From assembly GCA_020086605.1 (NCBI GenBank), contig JACBWW010000004.1, positions 19,417,624 through 19,481,623 on the forward strand: a DNA stretch of 64,000 nt, read 5' to 3'. Made by a program: the position numbers and the translations under genes. How positions within the stretch are numbered: the stretch's first letter is position 1; every line of letters begins with the position of its first letter. Origin of the DNA: Lanius collurio (taxonomy: Eukaryota > Chordata > Aves > Passeriformes > Laniidae). This document shows positions 1 through 13,180 of the stretch, one piece after another. The notes under the pieces are model-generated. The model was not told where the DNA came from and ran no database searches. It saw only the letters and a list, made by a program, of their open reading frames with translations.

Positions 1-3000
1 CTTTCCCTGATATCACAACTATACAAGGCATTCATCAAATGTCACACTTTCATAATACTGGAGGCATCATTAAAACTGTTTGGCTAAGGACCTTGAAGTG
101 TTTAAGCAGTAGCTCAAAAGTATATTTGTGCAAAGTAGAAGAATAAATTTACATATCAGCAGCAGCTCATAAGGGATGGGTAAATATTCTGTTTATCTCT
201 CATTGTAATTCAGGTTAGTTTAAATACAGGGTTTCAGGATATCATTACAGCCTATATGGAGTCATTACATAATTTCCAAACATAGTGTCTGCTGGAGTTT
301 TACTAAGCATGCTGTGTTTATGTTTTCTAAACCAACTAAAAACAAAGTAAACCCTCCCACCCCATTTGTCTTTTGCTATTGTCATATCAGACAATTCCTT
401 TTCACATATAACCCCTTACATTATCTAAATCTTAATGATCCAGAACTCCCTTTTATCTAGGCAGGGTCATGTTTCCCAATGCCCATTAATTATAGTGAAA
501 ATTCTCTTATCCAAATGTACTCAACCTCCCCTACAACAGACAAACAACTAAGGCTTTGCTGAATTAACAGTTCTAAACAAAATCCCAGGAAACTACAGCT
601 TTAGAAGTAAAGAAAAATATTGCAATTTTAAGTGTCCAACATAAAAGAAAGATCACTATGCATAAAGTAGCCATAAGACAACTCGCCCACATACCCTTTA
701 CTCCAGGAATGATTTGCTAAAGATGCAGGTGAACTAAGTCACCAATGCACTCCCTGAAGAACCTTTCTTTGAATAATTTTTTTATATTTTTGCTCTGAAC
801 TTAGGCCTCATTCTAGCTGTTATAAAAATAGAAGTAATTAAGGTTTCTAAAGAAGAAAATAACCAAATTCCTCTTGCACTTATGCAAGGTCTTCTAAAGC
901 TCCTTCTGAAGCACTACTTAAAAATTACTGTGGTAGTAAGTGCTGTTCTCTCTGAAGTACATTTCAAGACCTTCTGAAGTTAGCTGCACTCATACTTTAC
1001 ACACTTAAGATTCAAAGTGCAATACTTCAATGTGTGCATTTTCCCCATCCTTAGTGGCTGCAGCTCTTAGTGCAGAAAAGGCCCTACATGTTTTGAGCCT
1101 ACCCTAAAGGGTTGAACGAAACCATATTCACAACACTGCAGTGAGTCAGGCAAATACTGGATATCTAGTTGTGCTTCTGATGAGGAGTCTTTCTGCATGC
1201 AGTCTGGCTAAAAAATGTGCTGTACTCTGCCACTCAAAATGTATAAGGGAAGAAATGGGATTGAAAAAGGAGAGATGAGAATTTATATGCATGAAGGGGT
1301 AATTATATTTACAGGAAACATCAAGCAGTATTTGGTGATTTTTCAGTTATCATTATCTCATTCTTATCTTCTAAGTTGTGTCACACTACTCCTTCTTCTT
1401 CCATGGAAGATGTTTTCTTCATCTTCCACTCTTAGTGTGGCTCAACAGTTACTAGCCACTTTTCCTACGTTTTACTCATGAAAGTTCATCCTCTCAGCCT
1501 CTTTTCAGCCTTTTACATCATTCAGAGAAACCTGCAACTACACTTGGCAGTTTGCAAGGGATCTCTGACAGCACACAGTGAGTTTGATGCTGAAAGAACA
1601 GCACACATTGAAGTCACTGATCAGTTGAGCCACATGGGCGTAGGGGATGCTGCCTGTCTGCATATCATGTAGATTTTTCTGCATACAAACCACCCTTGCA
1701 ATATCCAGGCCTTCTTTCTTTCCCAAGTAAATAGAAATTTGCTGATAAAAGATGGTAGGAGAGGGATACTAGGCTCACAGTATCTCCTGTTGTGGCATGT
1801 AAAAGAAGAAAAAGACTTCACTATGACAAGTATGCTTAGTTCTGCCTCTGCTACAGCCTTGAAAGAGGGGCTTTAGATTTACGTGTTTACAACTGTAGTA
1901 GGTATATTCTGGAGAAACAGGCAGCAGCACCTTTACCATTAGCTGCTTTTTGACCCACCTAGAGCATTAGAAGAAAAACCTTTACAATAGCATATTACTC
2001 TCAAGGCTTTCTTTATTCATTTTGTGTGTGTCAAACTCACACAATAGAAATTCCAGATAAAAAATCCCTTGTAATTACTATTGCAAAAACAAATCCACAA
2101 AAAAGTATATTAAAACCATTACACAACTAGAAGAGTTTTCTACTTCTAATGAGATAGTCAAAGTTAGCACAAAAAGATGATTGATTTTACATAACCTATG
2201 CATATGACTACATTTCCTCAATTACCATGAATGTAAAAAAACTCAAAAAACCCCAGCTCACCACCAGATAAAACACATCCTTTTTAAATTTCCCTGCACA
2301 AGCTGATTCTGCAGTTCAGTTTCAATCTACATTATCACGTCTCTAAAGCCAGTCTCCTCTGAACTAGTTTCTAGACACGCAATTTTAAAGTATATTTACA
2401 AGCTGCAAGCATTCTTTTGAAGTTACATGGAAAGTGTCTATATGGATCATAACTAAGAGTTGCCATCAAATTATTAGAAGTGAAATTGGTTCCTTGACTT
2501 ACACTTCAATATGTGCTTCAAGTAATGGCTTAGCAATATATATATATATATATTTATTTCTATGCTTGAAGAACATAATAACCACCTTTTAAGAAAGTAA
2601 ACAATTTTGCCCTTAAAAATAACCAATGTATTAACTTGTCTTAGGAATTTAAAAAAAAAAAATATACAATGCTTTTTATTCTGGAGTCAGCAAAATTCTA
2701 ATTTTGTTGTCAAAACAGATCAAACATTACTTGAAATTCTAAGACTTGTCATTTCTGCCTTTGATCCATTCTGCATGGATGCTCATAAATATGACATAAG
2801 CAAAAAATTTACAACAGTTAAAGACTATATAATACAGAAATACAGCTGCTCTTATTAAAACATGGTACATCATGTGAGTCGAATAAAGCACAAATTAACT
2901 CCAGCATTTGCACACTCACCACTTTCCTGTCCTGGTAACTCTTTGGAAAACTGCCATATCAAGCCATAAATGTATATGTAAGTAGAGAAACCACCCAATT

Positions 3001-5670
3001 TCAGCTTCCCTCTTGTATTTTCACAGTATTGATGTTTTCATAGTTTCCATCATGCATGGAAACCCTGCTGAAGTAGCAACTCTACCCCGATGCAATGTGC
3101 TTCCCCACACCCACCATCACTGCAATGAAAAGACGTGCACCTATTTGCCAATACAAGTTTATTTTTATAAATAAATGCTATTCTAGGCTTTCTAGCTTGG
3201 ATCCTGAATATTTTTCATTTTTAAGTGACATAGTCCTTCCTGGTCTGCTGCCAACGTTCCTGGTACATTCTGTCAAGTATCCTTAGAGAGAAATGAAAAA
3301 AGGCAGTAACCTTCTATTAAAAACTAGGGGCTGTGGAGAAATTACATTTAAACTAGATACAAACACAAAATAACAAGCCTTGCACACAGACTGTTCTCTA
3401 ATTCTTCCCAATAGAACACTGACAAAGTCTTCAATCCACAGAGGGATACCATACTCCAAACAACTTGGAAAGTTAAAAAGAAAATCTCACCTATGAAACA
3501 CTTCAGATATACTCCTCTTAAACACTACCTTTCTTTCAAGTATTTTATTTTATAACATCTATTAACAGGTTACACATTATCCCACATTACCGCCATTAAG
3601 CTAACACTTCTCTGTATCTAATGTTTTTCCTATTTTTTAAAATTCTCTTTGCTTGACTGAATTTTCATCTAGTCAGATGAATTTAATCTCATATTTGTTT
3701 TACCATCCTTATTTGTTGACAAATAATATAATCTCCAAGATTTCAGGATGCTATCAAAAAAATCTGAAAAAATCATTATAGGGTTATTCTAAACCCAGTT
3801 TTTAAACTTCCAGGTTACAATAAAGAAACATCTAAATACAGTACAGTACCAGCCACACAAAGGAAAGTTATGAAGATGACAGAGCAAGCAGAACACAAAA
3901 CGGTACACTCACATTTACACAGAAAATGAAAAGTTGCTGTGATTAAGTAATACAATGAGGAAATGCACCAGAATATCTACCAAGGGCACATACTGAACAT
4001 TATGTTGCTTTAATTGACCTATTATCTTTATGGTAAGTGAATGTAATTTAGCTGCTAATACCCCAAAAAAATTCTAAGAAAAAAAAATTCCTCACTGGTA
4101 TGATGACAGATTTATCCATAATCCCTTTTTCTAGCTTTCCTAGAAGCAAAAGCACAAAAAATTATATGTCTTATTAATGATTATGATAAAGCAAAGTGTA
4201 TAAATTTTACTTTGGTTTATATAACAACTTCCATTGGATGCATGAATACATAAGTGTTCGCTTGGAAGAAACAGCTGTCTTAACAGCACAAAATATTGAT
4301 TTACTGCATCGCAAAAATAATACATGTGAAACTCAGTAACTTCTCAGTTTTATAAATACCTCTGAGCAGCAGCAGAACATAACTTCTTGCAATTAGAAAA
4401 TATTTCACAGAGAATCAGTTTCATTTGCCTACTTTGGAAAACTTAACCTTTTGAACCATTCTTAGGGTATGCTGACCCCTAAAGGTCTAAAAATACTAAA
4501 CCTGATTAAGCCATTACAGGTTTAAATTGTCAGAATACATTTCTCCACTAACTTACACCACCCTGCCTATTTTTGTTTACAGAGTATATGATTCAAAAAC
4601 TTTTGAACTTCACTCAGAAACAGCTCAAAATTCCATAAATTAAAAGAGGCCGCAAGTAGTTTATTTTACAGAATAATATAGGTAGAAATACGTTTACATA
4701 TGAAAGGAAAGTGTAATCTACAAAACGAAGCATTTCTTCTTTCTTCTAAACAGACTCTCCACAAGAAATATGACATTTATTATCTTTTTACAGAGAATAC
4801 ATTCTATAAAACTCAAAAATAGGAAATATACAAGAAGCTATGAGGCTCTGATATAGATGGAAATTTTATGTTGACATACCTTTTCCATTTTGAATTTTTT
4901 AATCTCCACATAGTCATTTACTAGCAAAAATTCACCTTAAACTGAAGGTCCCTTTTTTATGTCTTTTCTTCCTTCTACATGTTACAATCTAGTCACAAGC
5001 CACTTTCTGACAATTCTCTTCTACAAAGTCAGTCAGTAATGCAATGTACTCTCAAATTCAGTGGGGTTTTTTCCCCTTAAGTTTCTGTCATGAAACATAG
5101 AAGAATGTATCTGAGAACAATTGTGTCTGGTCAAAAATACACATACAAAAAGATACTTGCATCCTGATGAAGATAAAAACTCCATCAACTGGGGAAGCTC
5201 CAAGCTGACCAAGGCCACCTCTCCCTCCAAGCTTTACCCTATTGTCTAAATTCAGTTGAGCTACTAATGAGAAACTCATTAATATTAGTAGTTGGCTTAA
5301 TCATACCATAGCCAGGAGTGAATAGCCAAGAAAATTACTTAAAGACAGACTTTCAGATTTATTGTTAACAATTAAAAAAAAAAGGTTGGGAAATAAAGTG
5401 CAGTGTACAGACTAAGAATTTAAACAAGACTTCTGAAAGTTATACAAAAATCTTTTCAATAATCCAGAAAATAAAGGTGAAGCTTTATATTTATGTAGCT
5501 GCTCTCCTGTTACTCCAAGTACTTTTAAGGGGCAGTATGTGGTTGTGTTTTTTTTTTTTTCCTTTTCTTCCAAAGTCAGTCATATATCAGCAAGAACAAA
5601 CACACTCCAGTCACTGCCTAGCACTGGTGCAACACCTGAGGTTCCTTATTAATATCTTTAAAGTCCCTAC
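1..5670 (-). other. MIPOL1: MIPOL1 intron after the first full coding exon
   Basis: AT-rich non-coding sequence with no ORF that I can match to the MIPOL1 coiled-coil protein. It contains a short (TA)n run at about 2538-2553 and several A-rich tracts. The donor for this intron is GTAGGG at 5665-5670, read on the minus strand. Two weak exon-like spots, at about 2920-2950 and ending at 3763, were examined and not accepted. The matching acceptor is presumably left of the window. Confidence 0.5.
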
Positions 5671-5750
5671 CTTTCAACCAGTTCTCCATTTGCTCTTCTG
5701 AACTTGTTTGATCTGGCACTGAGTCCAGTTTTTGCTTGAAGATTTCAGAG
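5671..5750 (-). CDS. MIPOL1: MIPOL1 coding exon with the Met-Glu-Asn-Trp start
   Basis: An 80-nt exon read on the minus strand. The acceptor is a T-rich tract ending in TTTTAG (revcomp of 5751-5760), and the donor GTAGGGACTT follows AAAG at 5670-5661. The ATG at 5689-5687 encodes Met-Glu-Asn-Trp-Leu-Lys, closely matching the Met-Glu-Asn-Trp-Ser-Lys start of human MIPOL1 as I remember it. The last base, G, opens a split codon, consistent with the Asp that follows in human. Upstream of that ATG the frame is open for 20 more codons to the acceptor, and joins in frame to an ATG at the end of the upstream exon at 7063-7197. Translation may therefore start there instead. The residues are acidic and polar (Ser, Glu, Gln, Lys), as expected for the disordered head of a coiled-coil protein. 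Confidence 0.75.
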
Positions 5751-7062
5751 CTAAAATAAAACAAACTCTAGATAAATAAACTTGAAACAATATAATACAC
5801 GTATACTTTGCCTTCATTTGACAGAAAATTTACAAGACAAATGATTTTAAGTATTTATAACACAGCAATGAAGTCTGCATATTTTAATAGTCAGTGAAAA
5901 ACTGTATTTCTCAGTAAAATATTTTTTCTTCTCTCATCTCATTTTTATAATTGTTCGGTTCAGCTTTCTGTTGCATGTAATGCCTTTGTTGAAATATTTA
6001 TTAGTTTGGTTTTTTTCTTCTAGAGTGTGGTCTTGGAAGCACACGTTACTGTGCTCAGCCCAAATCACACCAAGCAGTCCTGCTACAGGCAACAACACTG
6101 CTCACTTTGGCAGTTATTACAGACGGTGGCATGTGCTTCACTTTACAGCATTCTTTCTCTTGCTTTAATTTCCTAGATAACATGCAGGTAAAGTGGCTCA
6201 TGACCACTCCAACTCTGAATTTGCAGGTCTTTCTAAACAGCTAAATAATGCATCCTAATATTAGTGTACACATTGCTTCAGACTATAGTTAATTACACAG
6301 TTGCAGTATTTCCTATAATCAAAGATTTTCAAGAAATAACCTTCAATAAGACCTACAGTAAAATGTTACGCCTACCAGGCATCATTTGGGGTGTTAAAAT
6401 ATATGCTCTCTTATGTGTCAAAACTTCAATTATATTCTGTATCCTTTAAAACTTCAATTATACTCTGTATTTCAAGGACATCTAAATAAGTTTGTAATCT
6501 TGGTAACACAGTAAGCTTACCACAGATTTTATTATTTACTCAAGGACCTTTTTAAAAAGTATCATACATAGGACAATTTTTATCATTAACTATGCAGTTG
6601 TGCTTATTTTGTATATTTTCCCTGCTATATATATTGTTTTACATTTATGGAAAAGATACAACATGTGCCTTGAAGATACAGTGGCTGGATATTGAAAACA
6701 CCCAGAGAGTTGTCATTGTGCTAAAAAATGTAAGATTAAAAAAAATTAAGTACATACTTTACAATTCACGCAAATTACACCAAGACACATATCCCAAATA
6801 ATAAAGCAGCAGAAGAAATTATTTTCCCATACAACACCAAAAAAAGCAGATGATTTCATTTTTATCTTTAAAATTATTTTAAAAATTAATTGTACAAACA
6901 CTTAATATTCAACACTAACACGTACATCAAAAATTCAAGAGATACATATTTAGCTTATTATTATTATTATTAGCTTATATTTTTTGCTGACTATAAATCT
7001 GCATTAAAAAAAAAGCATAGGTTTTGATGTGTTTAGGTCTTAACAAAAAATAACAAGTTCAC
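5751..7062 (-). other. MIPOL1: MIPOL1 intron between the two recognised exons
   Basis: A 1.3-kb AT-rich intron. It includes a tandem duplication of about 29 bp at 6420-6470, in which the segment beginning AAAACTTCAATTATA and ending CTGTAT occurs twice with one substitution. It also has a short (TTA)n run near 6956-6972. I see no coding signal. Confidence 0.55.
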
Positions 7063-7197
7063 CTCATATCGCAGAACACTGAGTCCCTTACAAGAATCCC
7101 TCAAATGAAGCTGTACGCTTCTTCTTCAATTCTCTGTAACTGTGTTGATTTGAAGTTGGCAATCTTTTCCTAAGTTCCTCATTTACTTTTGGATTAG
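7063..7197 (-). other. MIPOL1: MIPOL1 5' exon, mostly UTR, with a possible start codon at its 3' end
   Basis: A 135-nt candidate exon read on the minus strand. The acceptor is a pyrimidine-rich stretch ending ATTTTCAG (revcomp of 7198-7205) and the donor is GAG|GTGAAC (7062 leftwards). Its last five bases are ATGAG. Spliced to 5750, this gives ATG AGC TCT GAA in the same frame as the Met-Glu-Asn-Trp start downstream, adding 22 residues. The ATG has G at -3, a fair Kozak context. Upstream in the exon another frame is open to TAA at 7088-7090, and a short upstream ORF begins with ATGAGG. The exon could instead be purely 5' UTR. The in-frame join is what makes it credible; I do not know the annotated bird exon. 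Confidence 0.5.
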
Positions 7198-10100
7198 CTG
7201 AAAATATAGAGGGTTATTAATATCAAGAAATAGGTTTCTGTCAATGAAGCCATTTCCCTACATATTGCACAAAAAGGTTCATAATAATTGCAGTATTTTA
7301 ATAAGCTATTCATATAGCAAGACATGAAGAAAATATGGTATTTAATAACCTCTGGAGTATTTTAAAACATGTCTTAGGGCCTTAATGTGTCTAGTAATAT
7401 ACTATTTAAAACCATAATTTTATCCCTCCACAATATACAGTCATTCTTCCTCGCCATTTACCCAGCTAATGAATGCCAGCAATTAGTAAAATGTAATCCC
7501 ATTGCACAATCATTTTAATGCTTTTAGCACTCAGAAAAGTAAACACCAAATTAATACTGCTCAAGCCATATCAGATCCTAGTTGGAAGCAAGCAATTATA
7601 GTTCAGCTCCTCAGGTGTAATTAAATGATTGGAATGATTTAGTTCCATAAATGCAAGTTAATTCATAAGCAAGCAACAAATATACTGGGAGTAATTACAA
7701 GAAACATTGACAGTCTAAGCAGGGCATGTGCCTTCCTGTACCTGATATAGGAAAATGCTGCCCTCTCCCGGAAATAATAGACTATGGCAAAGGAAAAATT
7801 TAGGGCCGAAGTCAAGAGGATCATTTCACAGAGTTGTCTTCATGGGTAAAAGAGGTTCTGCTAATTAATAGAATTCTTCTGCTCTGCACATAGGGAAAAT
7901 TTAAAAAAATGTTGATACCAGATTAATGTCACCTATCAATCAAAGTGAAACATAAAGACTTTTGAGGCTCCCTAGGGTGTGCCAATTAATTTCCCCATAA
8001 TTTGAAAAAAACATTAGGATACAGAACAACAAAATATTCCAGACACTAAGTACTTCAACTGGTTGCTCTGAACACAGATGCTGCAATAGGTAGCTGACTT
8101 GTGCACAAAACTTATTTGTCATTCAAGATGTACCCTTACAGGGGGTACCTTGAACACAAGGTATTTTTAGAATCAAAACTTACTGAACCATCATTATTCA
8201 GTGCATGTTAAACGTCACCATATCAACGATCAGAAGTGGCCATTAAGGTTTTCACACAAGGAATCATCAGAAAAATTGAATAGAATTATTCTAAATCCTT
8301 ATTTTCATTTGAAGACAATCTGTTAATAATCAATCTGTGTAAAAATGAGAGGAAATTAAAGCTGGAGATTAAAATAAATCTACTGGTAGACTGAGACAGA
8401 ACTGAAAATACAAAATGACACCATAACCCAAACATTAGAGATAATTTTAAATCTAATTTCTTTATTCACTATCTATTTATTCAACTTGTACTAGTGTAAA
8501 ACTACTTGGACATCATGCAGGAAAGTGAAAATAAAAAAGAAATTGTCCCTATAGGTTGAATATAAAATGAAACAGTCACATAAAATTCATAGTTAAGTAC
8601 AATAATGAAACAACTCTTAGATTGAACTGGTTTGCCATCCACAGAAATACAAAATGCTTCCCCATGCTGCATATAGCAGCATGGGAGAAAAATCACACAT
8701 TGAGGTCAGTATATATCTGTTTTCAACACAGAGAAACTACAGGAAAGCTTGAATTCAGAAGAACCTGATCAACATAAAAGCCTTAAGATTGTTCTTTACC
8801 AATAGCACTTTGGCATAAAAATATTTATTTGTTCCAGATCTTGGTGCATTTCAAAACAAACCCAAGCTGTACACAAATACCTTTGCTCTGTTACTTTACA
8901 TACTGTGGAAAAGAAAAAAATTATTTTAAGAAGTTGTATTATTAAAAGTTTAAAATGTACTGCACATTTGCTTTGCCCTTTGATGTCACAGTCCTATTTT
9001 TCTATTCAAATCTTGTACACTGTAAGTTAATTGCTTTTGGAAACTACTTATTATTCATGTAAAAATTAATGTGCCAATGTGTTTAAATCCTTTTAAATGA
9101 CCATTCATGCATCTTTCTTCTTTAAGTACCAATGAAATCTGTCAAAGATATCAATGCAAGATGGTCTTAGACAAAGTTCTAATATAGATTTTTTTCTGCT
9201 AACATAAGATTTTCATTTTCGTCAACTTTACTTAAATTCCATTAATTTTTTAAGCTGCTTTTAATAAATTCACAAGTAAAAAATTTTAGGCTCCATAGTC
9301 TGTCATTTGTGTTCCAGCTGACTTTATGAATATTAATAACAGTGTTATCCTGATTAAATAGGCTTCATATAAAATCCCTGTGAATCCTATAGCTCAGACA
9401 TCTCATTTTTCCAACTCTTTATGAATTTGGATTCAGACATTAAACTGGAAAAAACCTTAAAAAACAGATTCAGTGGTACACTGGTGTACCCTTAAGCAAA
9501 AAAATAGATGTTCTAAAGATTCAAATAATTAAAATTGATAGGACCACATATTGAGATTTCAGGCTTTCTGTACACATGCAACATATTTTAACTCTAATGA
9601 AAACATCAACACTTCACAGACAAGAGATTCAGAATCTATTATAAAATAATAATACCTGTCCTAATGCTTACCTTAAACAAACAGCTGATATAATCTTAAA
9701 TCTTCATGCATTAAGTGCTGATTTGGAGAAGTATTTTCCAAAGAGAAAGAAATTAGTGGGTGCTTAATTACACAAGCATAAACATAAAATACATGAACAT
9801 TCTAATTTACCATAGGAGCTCAGTGAAAAACAGCATTAACTATTAAATGGCTCATACTTCTCATACTTCAAGAAAACCTTTTCTTAAGAACGTCAAATTG
9901 AAGCACATAGGAAATATTAATATTATCCTATGAGACTCATGCAGTCCTAGTTTCAAACTGTTAACTTCTTTCTATGCTTATATGTTTGAATTATTTACAT
10001 CTAAGACAAAATGGAAAATTAAGCTCACTGCACTGCCCTCACTTATTTATATAGTGCTAACTGGAATGACTTTCCTCATCCATTCAAGGAAATATTCTGC

Positions 10101-12640
10101 AAAAACACCATTAAAATACTTTGCCTTTCAGTACCTTGGAATATGAACGGATTTTAGGAGAAAAAAAGATCTAAACAAAATAATAGCTTATTCAAAAGGA
10201 TGGCATACCAATCCTGGTTCTAATTATTCATCAACATAAACGCTTCACAGGAATTAAATAAAAACAAGAGGTATATAAAAGTAACATACATCTGCAAGAT
10301 AGAAAGCATACAGTGCTTTACTGGTGCAGTTCCAAATGGCTTTTATTACAGCTGTAGCAGTATTTCCTCTCTCTGAAGTAAAAAACCCAACCTCTTGAGT
10401 GTCTACAGGATAACTACTATACAAAAGAGCACCCCACAATAACACCAACCCCACAAGAGCACCACAATAACACTAACATCAATGCTTTCTCTTCCTGGGC
10501 AGGACTGAGAAGTCTGTCTTCTAAGCTGGAGTTCTGTTACTGACTCCCCTCCTCAGGAACAGAAAGACTGTTGGGACCACTCAATATGGGGACCCAATGA
10601 CTGCAAACCCCCATTCCTTGGTCTTGCCTTGACAGGTTCTGAAGTCAACCACTGAATCATGGCATTAGCTGCTGTGACAAGATGCAAATGTTTGCTGCTC
10701 TTGATTGAATTCACCCATTCTTCACAAAAAATCCTTCAGTCTTGGAAGAGTTTTTCCATACAGAGGGCTATCCCACCTGCCCCACCTCCACTGGAACAAG
10801 ACACCAGTTCCCACTACCCCTGGGAACAGCACTGAACCAGTTTTTGTCCCCCTTAAAGATGCAGTTAACCGTTGCCATTGACAGTGCAGGGATGAAGTAC
10901 CATATAGCTTATGAAGAGGGAAACAGAGAATGAATTTTAGCATTATTTCCATAAGATTAATTAGATTGGCAAGATCTTCCAAAATATCCTGAAACGTTTT
11001 GCCTTGGGGCACGCTAAACTAAAAACCTTAACTAAGAAGGGTACACTACATAAAAACCAGTTACCTTCTCAAAGCATTTCCCCAGGGAACAAACAGACAG
11101 TTTTCTTAGCCCAGGTGGATGTCAAGTTTTGATTCAATGATACACACCTCCAAAAAGAGTCCCATTTCCTCCCTATCTTAAGAAACTTTATGGCATATCA
11201 GAAATCTAAGGCAATTCAAAGTCAGTGAAAACTAGCTTTGGACAGTTATAAAAACCCTAGTCAACGGATAACAGAAAGAGACAATTCAAGTTCTTTTTAC
11301 AAGTGGAATAATACTGATCTGTTAGATACTTAAAAGCTGTGAAATGAAACATACTTTGATTACAGAGGTACCTATTGTATTCTATTACTTTTACATGCTT
11401 TTAAATACAAGTAGTTCATGCAATATATTCTATTTCTTTCAAAAAGAATACAAAATGTAGACGAGTGGATTAATAAGTGGATGAATGCAGCATGAGTAGT
11501 TCTTCAAATTTATAACTCTCACATTGCTAAAAAGACTTCAAGATTTTGGTTAATAAAGTAACTTCATTACCTGGAAGCTTCATAAAAACATATACCCAGA
11601 GAGCAGAGTGAAGCAATAATCCCTGGCTTCTTTCCTGCTGATTCTTGACCCAAAAGGAGATAAGACATATGCAGTTGGTTTCTACTAACCTGCATAAATC
11701 AGAAAAGACATGAAGAAACAGGTCTCAGATATTTTTCCTTTGTTGCTGCAGCAGTTTTTTTTCATTTTCTCACTACAAAATTTGCATCTGGTGCTTTTAA
11801 TGATGGCATAGTGTAAGCCAAAAAGCACTTATTCTCTTTGTCATGCTTTTGACAAAGGTGAGAGAGGAGGCATAAAAATGCATAAAACCAATTGGCTTAC
11901 AATAGGTTTAACTTATTCCTAAATTAAACTTAACTGGATAAAGGACATGCACTTTCCTCTTTAGTTTTTCCTCCCTAACTTGTACTCAGTGCCTTCAAGG
12001 CTCAATTCTGTCTCTGTGCATCAGGAAATGTTTATATGGATATCAGCTCACCAACAGCCCCCTATCCCTCCTGTCCTCTGATATCTTCTCATTTTCACAT
12101 TAATGATCTCTATTTGTATTTTATTTACTGAACAATCTTCAGCCTGCTCCATTGTCTTCTTTCCCTCTTTTTAGCTGTCCTTTGTCCTCCAATTCTTTTC
12201 TTTTTCCTTAGTTTTGTCTTCTCTTTGACAATACATGCCATTTCCTTTTCCCCCTGCCCACCATCTCCTTGAAACTTAAAGAAAACTGCTGAGAATCTTG
12301 TCAAAAACTGACGTGTTTTTTTTTGCAGCTTTTCTCATCTTGCTGAGCATTCTGTGAAGCAGCGACACTCTAACTAACATTATTTTCATTCTAACAATGA
12401 AACTAAGCAAACTTTGATCAGGTGTGAACAGACAAATCATTTAGCCATCCTTCAATTTTGTTGTAAACTCTTCACTGGCCTTAAAATTCAATATTATATA
12501 TCACATTATATATTGGTGTAGACAGCCAGATCTCTATTTCTAAACATTTTAAAAGCAAACTGTGATTTCCATAGCCTTTACAGATAGGAACAAATATGTG
12601 CATTTTAAACAAGCTGTTGCCTTATATGGAGCCAAAATAA
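7198..12640 (-). other. MIPOL1: MIPOL1 intron, unique sequence
   Basis: AT-rich intron without recognisable exons or mobile elements. The stretch from about 7430 to 7760 is less degenerate-looking than its surroundings and is listed separately. A somewhat GC-richer patch at about 10480-10920 has short ORFs on both strands that I could not assign. The region around 12040-12260 is pyrimidine-rich. Confidence 0.45.
7430..7770. promoter_or_regulatory. Candidate conserved non-coding element in a MIPOL1 intron
   Basis: Non-repetitive, non-coding stretch with many homeodomain-type cores (ATTAG near 7483, GTAATTAAATGATTGG near 7617-7632, GTTAATTC near 7658, GTAATTAC near 7691). It lies close to the first MIPOL1 exons. 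The PAX9-SLC25A21-MIPOL1-FOXA1 neighbourhood is known for long-range developmental enhancers, so a regulatory element is plausible. This is inference from appearance and motif density only. Confidence 0.25.
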
Positions 12641-12689
12641 TATTTAATAGAATATTTTAGTAGAATCAGCTCTACATAGTGGTAAGGGC

Positions 12690-13180
12690 TACCTGTGTAT
12701 TTCACTCTGTTGGCAGGACCATAGTTAGCAGAAAAAGGGAAGTCATTAAACCCCTCTATTTGGTACATCTGAAGTGCCACATCCTGTCTGACCTGCTCCT
12801 GGATATCCTGAACTAAGTCCAGCAGGTGATTGAAGATGATTAGGGGTCTGCAGAACATGAGTTATGAGGAATTTGCAAGAGTTTGGTTAGTTGATTTTAA
12901 GGAGAGAAGGCGAAACAGGTATTTTATTGCATTTTAGCTGCCTTGTGAGCAAATACAGAGAAGAAAGAGACAGATCCTTCTGACACAGACAAGTTGTAAC
13001 ACAGAAAACTCAGTGTTATGGGCAAGAGGAAATTTTTCACAGTGAGGAAGGTCACTGCAACAAGTTGCTTAGAAAGGTTACAAAATCTCTATGGCTGGAC
13101 ATGGGCAAAACTCATCTGGATATATCAACCCAATATAACTTCGGAGATTGCCCCATTCTGAACTGGATGATATGCTCTTC
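12690..13180 (+). mobile_element. Degraded CR1 LINE 3' fragment
   Basis: A plus-orientation CR1 remnant. Recognisable pieces are the AAGTCCAGCAGG...GATGATTAGGGG...ATGAGTTATGAGGAA block (about 12810-12875), the GAGAGAAGGCGAAACAGG block (about 12902-12920), and TTTTTCACAGTGAGGAAGGT...TTGCTTAGAAAGG (about 13033-13077). A weak CTGGATGAT end lies near 13160. It has many indels and substitutions and is an old copy with no coding capacity. It is antisense to MIPOL1 transcription. Confidence 0.6.

Noticed and set aside
2920..2950. Possible 31-nt MIPOL1 microexon with a GTGAGT donor and a Leu-Pro-Gly-Gln-like peptide
   Set aside because: Phase does not fit the preceding exon and the similarity to MIPOL1 is too short to trust.
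3660..3763. Possible next MIPOL1 exon after a TTTTTTCAG acceptor, starting with an Asp codon in the right phase
   Set aside because: The peptide shows only vague similarity to human MIPOL1 and there is no convincing donor.
5033..5279. Protein-like fragments on both strands near 5.2 kb
   Set aside because: The frames are short, contradict each other and have no splice sites or family match.
7088..7197. Terminal coding exon ending in TAA, read in the third frame of the MIPOL1 5' exon
   Set aside because: A 36-codon frame is easily chance, and the in-frame join of the exon's last ATG to the next MIPOL1 exon explains it better as 5' UTR.
12622..12858. 78-codon minus-strand ORF
   Set aside because: It overlaps the degraded CR1 copy in antisense and has no independent support.
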